Assembly (NCBI GenBank): GCA_936432065.2 | Contig: OW386285.2 | Coordinates: 37,069,920 to 37,133,919 of the forward strand | DNA from: Rutpela maculata | Lineage: Eukaryota > Arthropoda > Insecta > Coleoptera > Cerambycidae | Direction: 5' to 3' | DNA: 64,000 bases | Shown here: positions 1-13,033 of the stretch, one piece after another | How the letters are laid out: the number at the start of each line of letters is the position of its first letter | Numbering within the stretch: position 1 is the stretch's first letter | Position numbers and translations under genes: made by a program | Notes under the pieces: generated by a model | What the model saw: only the letters and a program-made list of their open reading frames with translations | Told to the model about the DNA's origin: nothing | The model's database searches: none

Positions 1-1134
<1,134 letters not shown>

Positions 1135-1148
1135 CTAAATAATAATAC

Positions 1149-1489
1149 CTAATGCATCTTCTACTTCAAATCTCAACTTCTGAATATTAGCATTCGTTTC
1201 GTCCATCGTACGGATATTATATAGTCTCTCTTCTTCGCACCGATTTCTCAAATCGACAATATACTGTACATTCTTATCCCTGCTTTCCAGCAATTGCTTC
1301 TCATCTTCGCACATGCGTTTAATTGCGTCAACAGCTTTCAAGAAAACATTAAATGTGCCAAGGAAATCCACTTCTTCACAGGTTTCCTTCAAGACAGAAA
1401 TTATCATATTGATATCCTTTGCTAACTTCGACTGATTAGTGAGAACAGAACTTATGCGAAATTCGGCATGATTTTCCGATCCCATGTAC
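1149..1489 (-). CDS. Coding exon 2 of a host gene, coiled-coil, IQCG/DRC9-like (tentative)
   Basis: On the minus strand an acceptor TTTTTTAAAG precedes position 1489. The open frame runs about 113 codons to a candidate donor (TTAG|GTATTA) at 1148; without splicing it would end at a TAG at 1135. The first base completes the split Arg codon left by the exon at 14,344-14,633, so the two exons are in phase. The protein is charged and helical (EDEKQLLESRDKN, RCEEERLYNIRTMDE), typical of a coiled coil. The run from a GTFNVFLKAVD segment into acidic heptads reminds me of IQ-domain protein G, the axonemal dynein-regulatory-complex subunit DRC9. That is recollection, not a search. Further exons would lie to the left of the window. 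Confidence 0.5.
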
Positions 1490-1495
1490 CTTTAA

Positions 1496-1789
1496 AAAAT
1501 ATACTCAAATTAATCCATCGTTGGAAACATAATAGTTTTAAAATTAACAACCATGTTATATTTGATTAATACAGAGATTACTCTCTGCTTATTGTAGATA
1601 CCAATTCTATAAAAATTGAATATTCCTTTTACTTCACAAAACTTTTGATTGTGTTTCTCATCAGATCCTAATGGAAAAAATTAAAATTTTATTTACATGA
1701 TCAACTGCAACTTTCAGAATCGTTTTTAAAACATAGGCAGCAGTACGTAAGTCCAAGTAATAGGCGGCCGGTACATGACCAGTCGGGTG
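1496..1789 (-). other. Start of the large intron
   Basis: AT-rich intronic sequence between the acceptor of the 1,149-1,489 exon and a degenerate tandem repeat. Nothing else is visible. Confidence 0.4.
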
Positions 1790-2475
1790 CAACGTTTTTA
1801 AATTGCATGCCAATCATATCTATGAATGTAATTACCATGAATATGCCAAGAAACGCGAATTTTAGGCAGTCGTCGCGTGCAGAAGGGTGTGCAAGTCGAT
1901 TTTCCGTTTGCATGGAAAATCGATATCTGTGAACGATTTTAAAATGGATACCAATAGTGCCAAACGAAAAGCCGTGAAAAAAAATCAAGCGGAAATTTAT
2001 TGGCATGCAGTTTCCGCGCGCACAACAAATTTTGGTGCGCACATTAAATCGTAAAATTTTTTGGTATCTCCGAACGAAGTTAAAATGCGTGCCAATATGT
2101 TTTATGATAAATTTGCACTGCCAAACGACGATTTACCGATTGGCATGCAGTTTTATAATGCAGAACGTTATTAAAAGTTATTCCTAAAAATGCAAAAAAT
2201 TCAGGTCTCTCCGAACGACTTGCACTGCCAAACGACGATTTACCGATTGAGATGCAGTTTTGTAATGCAGAACGTTATTAAAAGTAATTCCAAAAAATGG
2301 AAAAAAATTCAGTTATCCCTGAACGCCGCTTTTGAAATGCATGCCAATATATTTTGTGATAAATTTGCACTACCAAACGACGATTTACTGATTGGCATGC
2401 AGTTTTGTAGTGCAGAACGTTATCAAAAGTTATTGCGAACCGTGCAAAAAAATTCAGATATCTTTGAACGTTATT
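1790..2475. repeat. Degenerate tandem repeat, unit about 110-180 bp
   Basis: The segment TTGCACTGCCAAACGACG recurs near 2112, 2220 and (one change) 2364. Each is followed by GATTTAC and GCAGTTTT and by GCAGAACGTTAT. More divergent copies extend left to about 1,790 (GGCATGC, CCGAACG motifs). Unit length varies because of internal deletions. Confidence 0.75.
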
Positions 2476-3975
2476 AAAAAGTCGAAAAATATATTCTTGT
2501 AAAGAAACTTTAAAAATATAGACTGAAACCATTTTTACATAGGTTCAGATACGGTGTCTTTTAGACGTTGAAGTAAAGATTGCTTAGCCGGCAGTTTTTA
2601 TTTTCAGTTTCTATTTCCACGTGCATAAAATTCACAATAAAATTACGAAGAAAACTAGATTTGTTAAAGCTTTTTTTGTCAGATTGTTAAGTTTAAAAAA
2701 AAATAGAAACCATTAAGAGTGAGTGGTCATCTTTTAACTATTCGTTATAATTTAAATAATAACGCATTGCGCGAATTGCCGTTTCGGCATACTATTGGGC
2801 AATTCCAACACGACAACTTTACAAAAATTTGTGATTAAAAAAATTTTTAAGTCATTATAGTCCAGTGGAATTAGAAAATATGCATGTTGTAATTGGTTTC
2901 AGGATGCCACGTGGATTAAACGATGGTTTTATTGATTACGAACATGACCCTGAATTTGGTCCACTTTTTGACCGCCGGAACATTGTTTATTTAACGGTTT
3001 ATTGTTGAAAAATTCAAAAAAAACGACTTTTTTAAAGATAACTCAAAGATCTTTAACGATAGGTTTTTCAATTTGTAGATACTGTTAGAACTTTGGAAAA
3101 CGGTCAATTTGAGAGGTGTTTCGTTTAAAACGCTTGAAAATTTGTTTAAATAATTCCAAAAAATCGCGAAAATTATCGCAATTTGCAAATATTTTTCATT
3201 CTTTAACAAAAGCACTTTAGTGCTTGGAACTTTGACAAAATATGTCTTTTATTACCTCAAAGTTACCCTCAAAATTTCATCAAAAAATTTTGATTAGTTT
3301 AAGAGATATTCAATTTGTTTATTAAAAACACAAATAATGTAAAGTGCAAATTCACCCAGTTCCCGTTATCGTAGAGGGTTGATTCGGGCATCATTCCTTT
3401 CGTTGAGACTTAAACTTTATGTTTTCATTAATGGTAAATCAAATTTGCATTATTTTCAACTTCAAAATGGCGTTTGAAAAAGTGTCATATTTTGAGGTTA
3501 GGTTTTTTGCTAATAACTTTTAAACAATTGAAGATTTTGCAATATCCTTCTCATATCTTTGTTGCTGGCGTTTTTTCACACATTTTCAAAAAAAAATGAC
3601 TCTGTAGCCTTCTTAAACCATAGTCAATTTGAAATTTGACAAAACGATTTAGCTAACATTTTGCTAAACTTGTATTAAAAAATTGCTACAGTAAAACAAT
3701 TCCGTTGTAAGTGATTTAGACTCGTAGTTTTTACAAATAAATATTTTTTCTAATTTCTCAATTCAGAATGAATTGGGAAACAGTAATTCAAATCCAGCAA
3801 AAAAGTTTACATAAGAATCTGATTCTCGGTTTTGTGTATTTTTGACCAGGGCGTCGATTTCAGGACCGTAGATCCCAACCAAATATATTTCACCCATATG
3901 TAGAAAATTATTGTTGATGTCAGCAAAAGCTAATTCTATCAGAGCACTTGAAATAAAAATAATAATGTTGTTGAA
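2476..3975. other. AT-rich intronic sequence with one short exon-like ORF
   Basis: Mostly featureless. At 2,903-3,007 (plus) a 34-codon ORF beginning MPRGLNDGFIDYEHDPEF follows an acceptor-like TTGGTTTCAG. Its composition looks coding, but no donor or partner exon is seen, so it is only a note. Confidence 0.25.
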
Positions 3976-4245
3976 ATGACTCTTAAATACTGAAAAATTA
4001 ATGTCTTTTAATTATACGAATAAAATCACAAAAATCCATATACTTATGTATTTGAGGTCGCTGAATATGATATGAGGTCAAAACATAGGAAAGACCAAAA
4101 TATTAAGGGTCGAAGCCACTCTTAAATACTGAAAAATTAATAATTCTTCTAATGTTACAAATAAATTCACGGAAATCCATGTACTTATGATTTTTAGGTA
4201 GCTGAATATGGCTATGGGGTCTAAATTTACAAAAAAAATGGTGGA
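3976..4245 (+). repeat. Two-copy tandem repeat, unit about 138 bp
   Basis: ACTCTTAAATACTGAAAAAT occurs near 3,979 and again near 4,117. Both copies are followed by ATCCATRTACTTATG and GCTGAATATG. Confidence 0.7.
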
Positions 4246-4537
4246 TTAAAAATGGTCACAAAAGAGTATAGTAGTATGTTTAATTTTATTAAAATTACAG
4301 ATTGTTATAAATAAATTAAATTAATGCAATTTGGTAAACTAATTAAATAACATTTTTTATCTGCACTCTAAACATGCTAAAGTGCAATGCAACCTGCTTT
4401 TTCTGCGTATTCTTCCAAAAATAGACGGCTACTGCTCGTTTCTCCACCTACTATAGACATTTAAAATGTGCGTACAAACTGAAAAGATTCAACATTATTT
4501 CAAACTGTCATATCTCTGGTAGTACTGCGGATTAGCT

Positions 4538-5572
4538 AACCTATTGTGCACTTTTTGATAAAAGCACCAAATTTGGCACAGAGGTAGACCGATGTAATAT
4601 GAACAATTTTCCAAAATGGCCGTCAGTGGACACCCGAAAGACAACAGAAGTTAGAACAAGCACAGACACCGATATCGACAAGGCACGTCAACTGTTTGCA
4701 AAGAAAAGCAACGTCCAGCTGATTCCACCGACAAGGGCAGCCCTGGAGCAGCACGTCCGAAGAGCAGTATACCAGGGCGGACATATCTGGGGTCAGGCCC
4801 TGATTCCTGCACCAATACTGCCATCACCAACCGACTGGGGTTGAATTAAGACCAGCGACGTGTATGAACCTCTCTGGACAACGCTACCCGAAGCATCCCA
4901 GATCTGCAGGGAGCTCGTTTATTGGAAATGCAAAGACTGTATGAAAAAGTGCAAGTGCAAGAAGGCCGGTCTGAATGCACACCACTGTGTGCTTGCGACG
5001 GGGAGTGCTCTGAGAACTGAAGTCGCATTCTTAAAACGAATGTTGTGAACTAGCAATATACTGTACTGGGACTGTAAAACAGATTTTTAATATTTTGTCT
5101 TTTAATTTTTTAATGCAATATGAAAAATGTACAGAAATGAAAAAGTTTATTTGAATGTAATAAATCCTAGTTTTCCATCAATCTTTAAATTACTTTAAAC
5201 ATTTCACATACAATATACTTCAGAGTCATATTATAAAGTTAAATTAATATTTTGTATTGTATTTTTTTAAATAATTTCAATATAATTTGAAATCTGAAAT
5301 ATAAAATTATTAAATAAATATATATAACTTACAAACTATCTGGCATGTTTTCATTCAAAACATTCAATAAACATTCACGGAAACCATCAGCAGCAAACTT
5401 TATCTAACTTCTGTTGTCTTTCGGGTGTCCACTGGCGGCCATTTTAGAAAATGGCCGCCACGGCCGTCAGGGGGCAGTTGGCCGATGGCTCCACATCCAA
5501 AATTGTTCATATTACATCGGTCTACCTCTGTGTCAAATTTGGTGCTTTTATCAAAAAGTGCACAATATGTTG
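4538..5572. mobile_element. TIR DNA element carrying a decayed Cys-rich ORF
   Basis: Inverted arms at 4,538-4,658 and 5,403-5,572 match over about 120 bp. Both contain the TATTGTGCACTTTTTGAT, CAGAGGTAGACCGATGTAAT and GGACACCCGAAAGACAACAG segments in opposite orientation. The right arm has about 50 extra bases (GGGGGCAGTTGGCCGATGG). The interior holds a C-terminal coding remnant and a 380 bp AT-rich 3' segment. This looks like an internally deleted DNA transposon. No clear target duplication was resolved. Confidence 0.75.
4599..5020 (+). pseudogene. Cys-rich C-terminal domain of a dispersed element protein (broken)
   Basis: The first codons lie in the inverted arm; element-specific coding starts near 4,657. 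Readable landmarks are AKKSNVQLIPPTRAALEQH, VYQGGHIWGQ, SPTDWG, LPEAS and a Cys cluster (KCKDCMKKCKCKKAGL). The frame is broken by TGA at 4,842-4,844, where TGG (Trp) is expected after DWG. A one-base deletion near 4,973 means the last cysteines (CTPLCACDGECSEN, ending at TGA 5,018-5,020) are read in another frame. It has the same architecture as the ORF at 18,985-19,410: a WG motif, LPxA, then CxC-type cysteines. Such domains recur in multicopy arthropod proteins as I remember them. The function is unknown; a zinc-binding role is only an inference from the cysteines. Confidence 0.7.
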
Positions 5573-6600
5573 AAATATCTTAGCTAAAGTGCCGCACTAT
5601 GGAACAATTTGTCGTAGAAACAAAAAATCCAAACTCTTCGTTTTTTTATAAGCTTCATTTCATTCTTATATCATGTTTTTATCATAGTTTTTGAGATATT
5701 TCATTTTTCAATATATAATTTTCTTGCGCATACTCTCAAGTGCCATCTTTAAAAATTTATATATCTGGAAGTTTGTCGAAAAAAAAAACTTTCGTTTCTT
5801 ATAAGCTTCATTTTTGTACTCTTGCCATTTTTTATAAAAAAATATTTTCTGAGCAATTTCCAGAAATTAGGTTTTTTAAAAAATTTTATTGAAAATGGAT
5901 GCAGAATGCAAAATAATTATTTTAAAAATTCTAAAAAATTTGATCATGTTAGCAATAATATACGTTAACAATATCTAGAAGGATTTTAAAAAAAATTGAA
6001 TTAATAAGACTTTAGAGCAATAAGACTAAAAAAAAAATGTCTCTTAAATTTTTAAATGCGCTACTTTCTTGTTTGTAACTTATTTATTTTTCATTACAGA
6101 AGGTCGTTAATACATCTCAAGCGAAAGAAAATTTTAACACCTTTAGTTTTTACAAGAATAAAAATTCTTCTCACAGTTGTAGATTCTGAGTAACTTTAGA
6201 TTTTAACGTCGAATATTTTTTCTGAACGTTTCGGTGCCATTTTGAAAATGTCATATTTCCAAAACTAAACATCGGAGAAAAAAAGAAAAAAACCATTCGA
6301 TTTGTTTCCGTAAAAGCTTTAATTTTATACCCTTGCATTTTTTTATTAAAGTCCACATTTTTCGAGTAATTTAAAAAAATCATCTAGGAATACTGATTTT
6401 AGGGGGTGAAAATTGCAATTTTCAGTTCGCAACATCTCGAAAAATATGCATTTTAGCAAAAAAGTGTAGAAGACATTTCTTTCTTATAAGTTGATTCTCT
6501 ATCAAATTATGTGTATTTTTTGTTTTTTTTTTTCGACAACCTCTAAGAAGGGGTAGGAACCACCCCAAAAAGCAGGAAAAATGACAATATAGATTCTTAT
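5573..6600. repeat. Degenerate repeats with TATAAGCTTCATTT motif
   Basis: TATAAGCTTCATTT appears near 5,648 and 5,802, with decayed forms (AAAAGCTTTAATTT near 6,312, TTATAAGTTGATTC near 6,484). Each is preceded by a T-rich or AAAAA tract and followed by ATTTTT and GAGATAT or GAGTAAT-like text. This suggests an old tandem repeat of irregular period. Confidence 0.45.
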
Positions 6601-7072
6601 GTACATACTTTATGAAGTATGTTGAAGAAACAAAAATTGGAAATGCATTACATCGTTTTGTTTTCGGGCTGGGATTTAAAAGATTTAGTACAGTAACTAA
6701 TACTCTTACACGTTTATTTTAATTATTTGGTTTAGTTTTAAATCAGCACAAGCGTTAACTTTATTATTTGTCATATAATATTATACTTCTTACATAATAC
6801 ACATACAAATGTCTGTAGAAAGCCATACGGTAAATAAATTTAAAAAATTGGGTATATCAGTATTTTTATAAAATTCATAGTGAATATTTAATGATTCTTG
6901 TCACTATTATCACCTTCATTAGGGTCCAGTGCAAAAGTTGCGCAAAGAAAATCATTTGATGCCCTCTCAGCCATCTTATGCAATGGGGTATTTTCCTGTT
7001 TTCTTTTTATTGAATAATATCATAGAATATGTACAAACAAGCCTTCGAATACAGATTTCCGCGATAATAATT
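6601..7072. other. AT-rich spacer
   Basis: No feature could be supported here. Confidence 0.35.
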
Positions 7073-9089
7073 ACACAGCCACACAAAAAAAAATAAAGTG
7101 TCTTGACCCCTGAGACTGACTAGGTAGACTTTATGTTTTTCGGGTCGCTGAATCCGAATCCGGGGTCCATTTGATCCCATGTCATCAGGTTTAAGGTCAT
7201 TTGAAGGTCAAATTGAGATATGACCGTGAAAAATTCTGTAAAAATTTATGTTTATGTTTTTGAGGTTACTGAATCCGAATCCGGGGTCCGTTTGATCCCA
7301 TGTCATCAGGTTTAAGGTCATTTGAAGGTCAAATTGAGATAAAACCGTGAAAAATTCCGCAAAAATTTGTGTTTATGTTTTTGAGGTTACTGAATCCGAA
7401 TCCGGGGTTTATTTGATACCATCATGTCAGAATCAATGTCAAATGAAGGTCAAACACATGAAATTCAATAATACAATCTTTCTTGACCCCGGATTCTGAA
7501 AAAGCAGAAAATTTTACATCCAAATACATCCTGAACGGTTCATGGAACCGATTTCTTAGGTCATTTGTTGGTTATCAAGCGGTCAAATGCTTATTTTCCA
7601 TTTCTTAGCTGATATATCGATTGTAAATCGAAAACTTGCGTCTATGACTAGTGACCTTCAAGTTCTTGTGGTCGCTTATCACGATCCCGGTATCCATTTG
7701 ATACCATGACGTATAAACCAAGGTCAATCAAAGGTCAAACGCCATAATTCGAATGATATAAATTTTTTAACCCCGTATTCTCAAAGAACAAAAAATCTTA
7801 CGTCCAAATACGTCTTAACCTGAGTCGAACCGAACTTTGAGTTTCATATGCAGGTATTAAACTATTTTGAGATGTTTTAAACTACATTTTTAAGTCCAAA
7901 GACCTAAATCCAAATCTGCTGAATTCAATAGCCTCAAAATTAGATAACCCAATAACCTAATAGCTCTAAAAACCTGATCCCGTAGCTATAAAATGGGGAT
8001 TACAGACGATGAAAGCTGATGAATCCGTTTACTCGAATGACCACATTGCTCAATAATTCCATAACCGACTCTTATAGCAAAAACTCTGTTCTTTATAATT
8101 AAAGTTGTTGAGCTTCACAACTCCAAACCATACCACTGTAATTATGGAACTCATTTTCTCGCTCTGCAACTTATCATGAAACTTCTTTTCGTGGAACAAC
8201 CTTTACACCCAAATCAGCATAGCACTTGTGTCTGCATCCAGGGCACCTCCTCGCGGTGACGGCGGGCAACGGAGTAAGCCCGTTATGATGTACAAAATCC
8301 GTTCACGCAACCTCCTCGTGGTGTACATCTGGTAACGCTAATGCTGACGGTTTCACAATTCAGTTGAAAGATTCAAAAGAAATCTGTATTTGACCTGCAG
8401 ATGATCTTTCAGGGTCGAAAAAATTATATCATTCGAATTATAGCGTTTGACCTCAGTTTATACATCATGGTATCAAATGGATACCGGGATCGTGATAAGC
8501 GACCACAAAAACTTAAAGGTTACTAGTCATAGACGCAAGTTTTCGATTTACAATCGATATATCAGCTAAGAAATGGAAAATAAGCATTTGACCGCTTGAT
8601 AACCAATAAATGACCTAAGAAAATCGTTCAGGATGTATTTGGACGTAAAATTTTCTGCTTTTTTCAGAATCCGGGGTCAAAAAGATTGTATTATTGAATT
8701 TCATGTGTTTGACCTTCATTTGACCTTGATTCTGACATGATGGTATCAAATAAACCCCGGATTCGGATTCAGCAACCTCAAAAACATGAACATAAATTTT
8801 TACGGAATTTTTCACGGTCATATCTCAATTTGACCTTCAAATGACCTTAAACCTGATGACATGGGATCAAATAAACCCCGGATTCAAATTCAGCAACCTC
8901 AAAAACATAAAAATAAATTTTTGACGGAATTTTTCATGGTCATATCTCAATTTGACCCTCAAATGACCTTAAACCTGATGACATGGGATCAAATGGACCC
9001 CGGATTCGGATTCAGCGACCCGAAAAACATAAAGTCTACCTAGTCAGTCTCTGGAGTCAAGACACTTTATTTTTTTTGTGTGGCTGTGT
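7073..9089. mobile_element. Foldback element with about 700 bp inverted arms
   Basis: The tips ACACAGCCACAC and GTGTGGCTGTGT are inverted. The arms run inward from TAAAGTGTCTTGAC (7,094) and GTCAAGACACTTTA (9,056). Each arm contains three imperfect units of about 118 bp built around GAATCCGAATCCGGGGTCC and TTTAAGGTCATTTGAAGGTC, then a shared TAAATCGAAAACTTGCGTCT stretch. The central 7,850-8,390 segment is not inverted. Subrepeats inside long inverted ends are the hallmark of foldback (FB-type) transposons. ORFs across it are chance frames. Confidence 0.85.
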
Positions 9090-9270
9090 TATCAATTTTT
9101 TGAGAAAACAGAAGTTTAAACTAGTGGAAGCATTATACTTTTTATATAATTGTTACACATTCTATAGGATACTCTTCGCATTTTTCTTGTAAATAATGTT
9201 AGTTTTTGGACGTTCTAAATTTTGTGATACCAACTTTGTTGTGAGAAAAAAAAATATATGAAAAAAAAAA

Positions 9271-9322
9271 TCACCATGTGAGGGATTGAACACGAGACCT
9301 TTGGGTTGCAAGGCAACCAAGA
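9271..9322 (-). other. tRNA-like (pol III B-box-like) segment
   Basis: On the minus strand the segment reads TTGCAACCCAAAGGTCTCG then GTTCAATCCCTC, resembling the T-arm/B box of a tRNA. There is no complete cloverleaf, so this is a SINE-like remnant, not a tRNA gene. Confidence 0.4.
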
Positions 9323-9351
9323 AATATTTATTTAAAATCTAAATTTTTTAC

Positions 9352-10075
9352 AATGCGCCTCTCACGAAACCTGGCCCGGAGCCAACCAGACAAATAAGGC
9401 GCGTAGCGCCGTGGTGAATGTAGGGACGGGGCGGGTCCGGTTTGGCTAAACGATAATTAATAAAACAATGTTAAAACTCCTATCCGCCTGTGGCGGATTT
9501 AAAAATTAACAATAAAATAAAAAATGCGTCCACATGGACCTAAAACTAATTCATATAAAACTTAGAAACTAATCACTGGTTATGGTACTCAATAAATTTG
9601 TTGACTCGGGTGAACAGCTAAACGAAAAAACCCATACGAGAACTGCCGACCTGGTGGTCTCTCTGACGCCAGGAAAATGTGGTGGAAAAAGGAGAGGGTT
9701 TAAAATGTTTGAATTTTTTTTTTAAAAGGTTATCGGCCAAAAGGGAATTTTTGGTGAAAAAAGGAGGACGAATAGAATAAAAAAGAGAACAAAAATAGAA
9801 CATAAAGAAAGAGAATAGAAATGATTGGAAAGATAAAGTTGAGGAAAGATCAAAGGTAGGTTGTGGTATAGAAAAGTATGGCTAAGGAAGAGGTTGCCGG
9901 AAGATGGGCATTGGGCCATCTCACCTTATTACCAGAAAACTTGAATGAATATCGTTCAAGAATTATATTTCAACGGATTAGATACATTATTATGAAATAT
10001 ATATTGATAAAACGTAAAAACAAAAAAAAATTATAGAGAACAACATTTCGCAAGATTTCTATTTGAGTACAAATG
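9352..10075. mobile_element. Unclassified insertion, locally GC-richer
   Basis: This stretch has no counterpart in the intact copy of the surrounding repeat. Its left part is unusually GC-rich for the window (GGCGCGTAGCGCCGTGG, GGGACGGGGCGGGTCCGG). Terminal repeats and coding motifs were not found, so the type is unknown. Confidence 0.4.
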
Positions 10076-10472
10076 ACAGAAATTTTGAAACTTTTTTTTT
10101 TTATTTAAATGGTTAATAACTTTTTTTACTGATTGATTTTTTTCAAAAACAATAGAGTTCTTCCTCTAGCTAACGCTAACTTACTTTCCAAATTTCAATA
10201 CAATCGAACTTTTCTTTCTTAAGTTATCGTGCTTACAAGAAACGTGACGGACGGACAGACGGACGAACAGACAGACATTTTGAAAGTTGTTCAGAATTCG
10301 TTCACTAACACAATATGAAAATTTTTTCTCTACGAGCGATATTTACTGATTTATAAATGTGCCGATCAAATACAATATACTCTGGTGTTTTAAATTGGTG
10401 ACGTAGGTAATTTTTCGATGATGTAGGTAGTTTGTATAGATTTGCTGATGGAATGGTTTTATACAAAACAGT

Positions 10473-11215
10473 CCCAGGTAGCAGGGTGACGTCATTATGA
10501 CGTCTTTTAAAGGTGATTTTTCGTCGCCGACGTCATTGTCCCAATAAATGACGTACCAGAGACGTGATATTTATAACGTACTTCTGACGCCATCATGAAG
10601 ACGTCAAATACACGTTTCTTTTAGGTCATTATTTTGACGTCATTAATAAATGACGTACCAGAGACGTGATATTTAAAACGTACTTCTGACGTCATCTTGA
10701 AAAAGTCAAATACACGTTTCTTTTAGGTCATTATTTTGACGTCATTAAAATGACGTGAAATAAATCATTATAAAATAAAAATAAATAGAAGTATTTAGTG
10801 ACTATTTCAATTTTCGCCACATAGTAATAATAATTTTGTTTTACTATTTCTAACTAGGTATACAGCTTTTAAACATATTTAAATAAAGATGTACAATGGT
10901 TCAGTGACCTAACCTAACACTTCACGTGTTAGGTTGCGAGTCAAAAGGTCCGCGGTTCGATCTCTGCACATTGCGGTTTTTTTCGTCAAAAACTTTATTA
11001 ATAATTGTGGAAAAATATTATAATGAGAAGTTTGCATCCCTTATCGCAAAATTCACTGATTACCAATACGTCATATTGGCGTCATATGTATGACGTCATT
11101 GGGCTGTGACATTGTGCCGTCTTTTTCACGTCATTTTTACGTCATGCTGAAGGTGAAATTGACGTAATTAATGCCGAAAAAACGACGTCATAATGACGGC
11201 ACCTTGCTGCCTGGG
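10473..11215. mobile_element. Palindromic MITE with CCCAGGTAGCA ends
   Basis: The left tip CCCAGGTAGCAGGGTGACG and right tip GGCACCTTGCTGCCTGGG are inverted. TGACGTCATTATGACGTC-like text lies inside both arms. Between 10,548 and 10,745 a unit of about 100 bp (ATGACGTACCAGAGACGTGA) is tandemly repeated twice. Confidence 0.75.
10890..10973 (+). other. tRNA-like segment inside the MITE
   Basis: TTGCGAGTCAAAAGGTCC followed by GCGGTTCGATCTCTGCAC gives a good B-box match (GGTTCGATCTC) and CAATG/CATTG closing ends. The D-arm is degenerate. It is probably a tRNA-derived, SINE-like piece. Confidence 0.4.
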
Positions 11216-11484
11216 GTGTGGTGTTGACAAGTTGAAATTCCTTTTCTAGTTCTAGTAAGAATAACTGAAGAAAACAGGAGTATAAAGATTATTTATTAAA
11301 TCAATTTTAATATATTTATCCACGAAATTTAATTTTATCATGTAAAAAATAATAAGAGTCGTGAATTATTAAATATCTTAAATCATTTTTAATGCCGATT
11401 CAATTTTTAAAAACATATTTAGCAAAACATGACAACAATGTGAACGGCTAGTCAAATGACAGATGTGTTCTAACGTCGCCGCGC
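11216..11484. other. Spacer
   Basis: No supported feature. Confidence 0.35.
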
Positions 11485-11489
11485 CGTCG

Positions 11490-12219
11490 CACAGTGGGGA
11501 AATTCCGGATTTTACTGTTCAAAAATCTCTAGAGTCCTTAATATCCATCGGATCGGGATCATTTTTTTTTTAATTAATGGTAATTAAATTCCCTACACAT
11601 CTGTCGAGGCAAATTTTTAAATGTTTTATTTTTTTTTAATATTTTTTGTGTTAATTTTATCTTTTTGACAGCTGTTACTTGTCAAATTATGTATTTCACA
11701 GCAGTGGCGCCGCTAGCCTTTTAAAATGGGTGGGCGGATGCCGGCAAAAGAAAATAATTTGGGGGCGGACGGTACAGCGTACATATACATTATACATTCC
11801 GCCCGATCGTCAGCGTAGAGATGTGGTGTGATGCCTCACGGTGCAGGGTGGGCAGCAACCGGCGCTTGGATTTGCAGGGTGGGCTCCCGCGCACCCCAGC
11901 ATCCCCCTAGTGCCGCCACTGTTTCGCAGTTTGATTTTACTACTATATAGTTTATGTACTATATGTAGACTAAAAAATTTAATTTTCATATGAATATAGC
12001 GATATTGGTTCATTATTTAAATTTTTAATATAGTTTTTACAGTTAATTGGCAATTTATTATACCATTAATAAAAGTTGCACGAGTCATTTAAAAATCTGC
12101 CTCTACAGATGTGTAGGGAATTTAATTACCTTTAATTTAAAAAAAAATTATCCTGATCCGATGGATATTAAGGTCTCTAGAGATTTTTGAACAATAAGTT
12201 CCTGAATTTCCCCACCGTG
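11490..12219. mobile_element. CACAGTGG-type TIR element
   Basis: The terminal inverted repeats start CACAGTGGGGAAATTC and end GAATTTCCCCACCGTG, and continue inward for about 130 bp (AAAAATCTCTAGAG, CATCGGATC). A putative 5-bp target duplication CGTCG flanks it at 11,485-11,489 and 12,220-12,224. There is no coding capacity. A smaller hAT-type MITE is nested inside. Confidence 0.8.
11702..11921. mobile_element. hAT-type MITE nested in the CACAGTGG element
   Basis: The ends CAGTGGCGCCGCTAG and CTAGTGCCGCCACTG are inverted. The flanks TTTCACAG (11,694-11,701) and TTTCGCAG (11,922-11,929) form an 8-bp duplication with one mismatch. CAGNG termini with 8-bp duplications are the hAT superfamily signature. 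The 220 bp element has no ORF of its own. Confidence 0.85.
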
Positions 12220-12224
12220 CGTCG

Positions 12225-13033
12225 TGTTGATTTGAAGCATTTCAGTTTCTTTCATGGAGGTATTTGCTGTAATTTACAAATAGCAGATAATGTCATTTAA
12301 AACGTATTTTATAAAAAGTTGTGGAAACACAAATATAAGTGCTTCGGAAAAAAAAATTTGTAACTGTTCCGAAAAAATTAATATTCGAAGAACTTGGTGG
12401 CAAGCTTCTAATATTTTTGATCCCATCGCTTCAAAAATCCAAATTTTGTTATAGAAAGATTCTATCAAGTCATAATCCACTTTGGACAAATTGGACGAAT
12501 CTCCTTTCACAAAATTCAACTGCATTTTAACTAATAGTTTATTGATAAAGTAAAAATCAAACGCCGCATAAACAAACAACAAATAAATCTAACCAATATA
12601 TCTCTTTCACTTGTATTGTGACAAGAAGTGACAGCTGGCGGCACGCAAGAAATTTTGCTACTAATCCTCGCCGTGAGTTTTGTTTACATTTTTAAGATAA
12701 CTTCTACATAATAACAAATATAAATACCTTTTAATTCCTTCTAAATACATGTATATAATATTTATTGACTTTCAAGATATTGAGAAAAATAGTGTTTTAG
12801 GTAAAATAATGTAAAGTAAATCAACAATTTGGCATTCATATAAGATAGTTACAGTTTAAGCGAAAGTTGTCTATGATTGGTTAAATTATTTTCTGCCAAA
12901 TAAAATAATTTGAAATCTGTGTCTAGACGGGCGTATTCTTATTTCTTATTTTTATTTAAGAAATTGTTGTTTTGGTTTAAAATGATAATGCAGTAATTGT
13001 TAAAATAACAACATTACTTGATGTATATTAGTC
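12225..13033. other. AT-rich spacer
   Basis: No gene, RNA or element end recognised. Two overlapping opposite-strand ORFs near 12,274-12,582 have no supporting features. Confidence 0.35.

Larger units (their letters stand above)
9138..10383 (-). mobile_element. Copy of the TCTTCGCA repeat family, interrupted by an insertion
   Basis: Read on the minus strand this matches the intact copy at 32,609-33,208: CAATATACTCT end, GACGGACG-rich tract, ACGTTTCTTGTAAGC segment, tRNA-like segment and TGCGAAGAGTATCCTATAG end. The match is broken between about 9,352 and 10,075 by an unrelated insertion. Confidence 0.7.

Noticed and set aside
8615..9192. ORFs on both strands in the 7-9 kb foldback
   Set aside because: They follow the inverted subrepeats and change with each unit; no coding bias was seen.
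10890..10973. Functional tRNA gene
   Set aside because: The B-box is good, but the D-arm and acceptor stem do not pair well by eye, and it sits inside a palindromic MITE.
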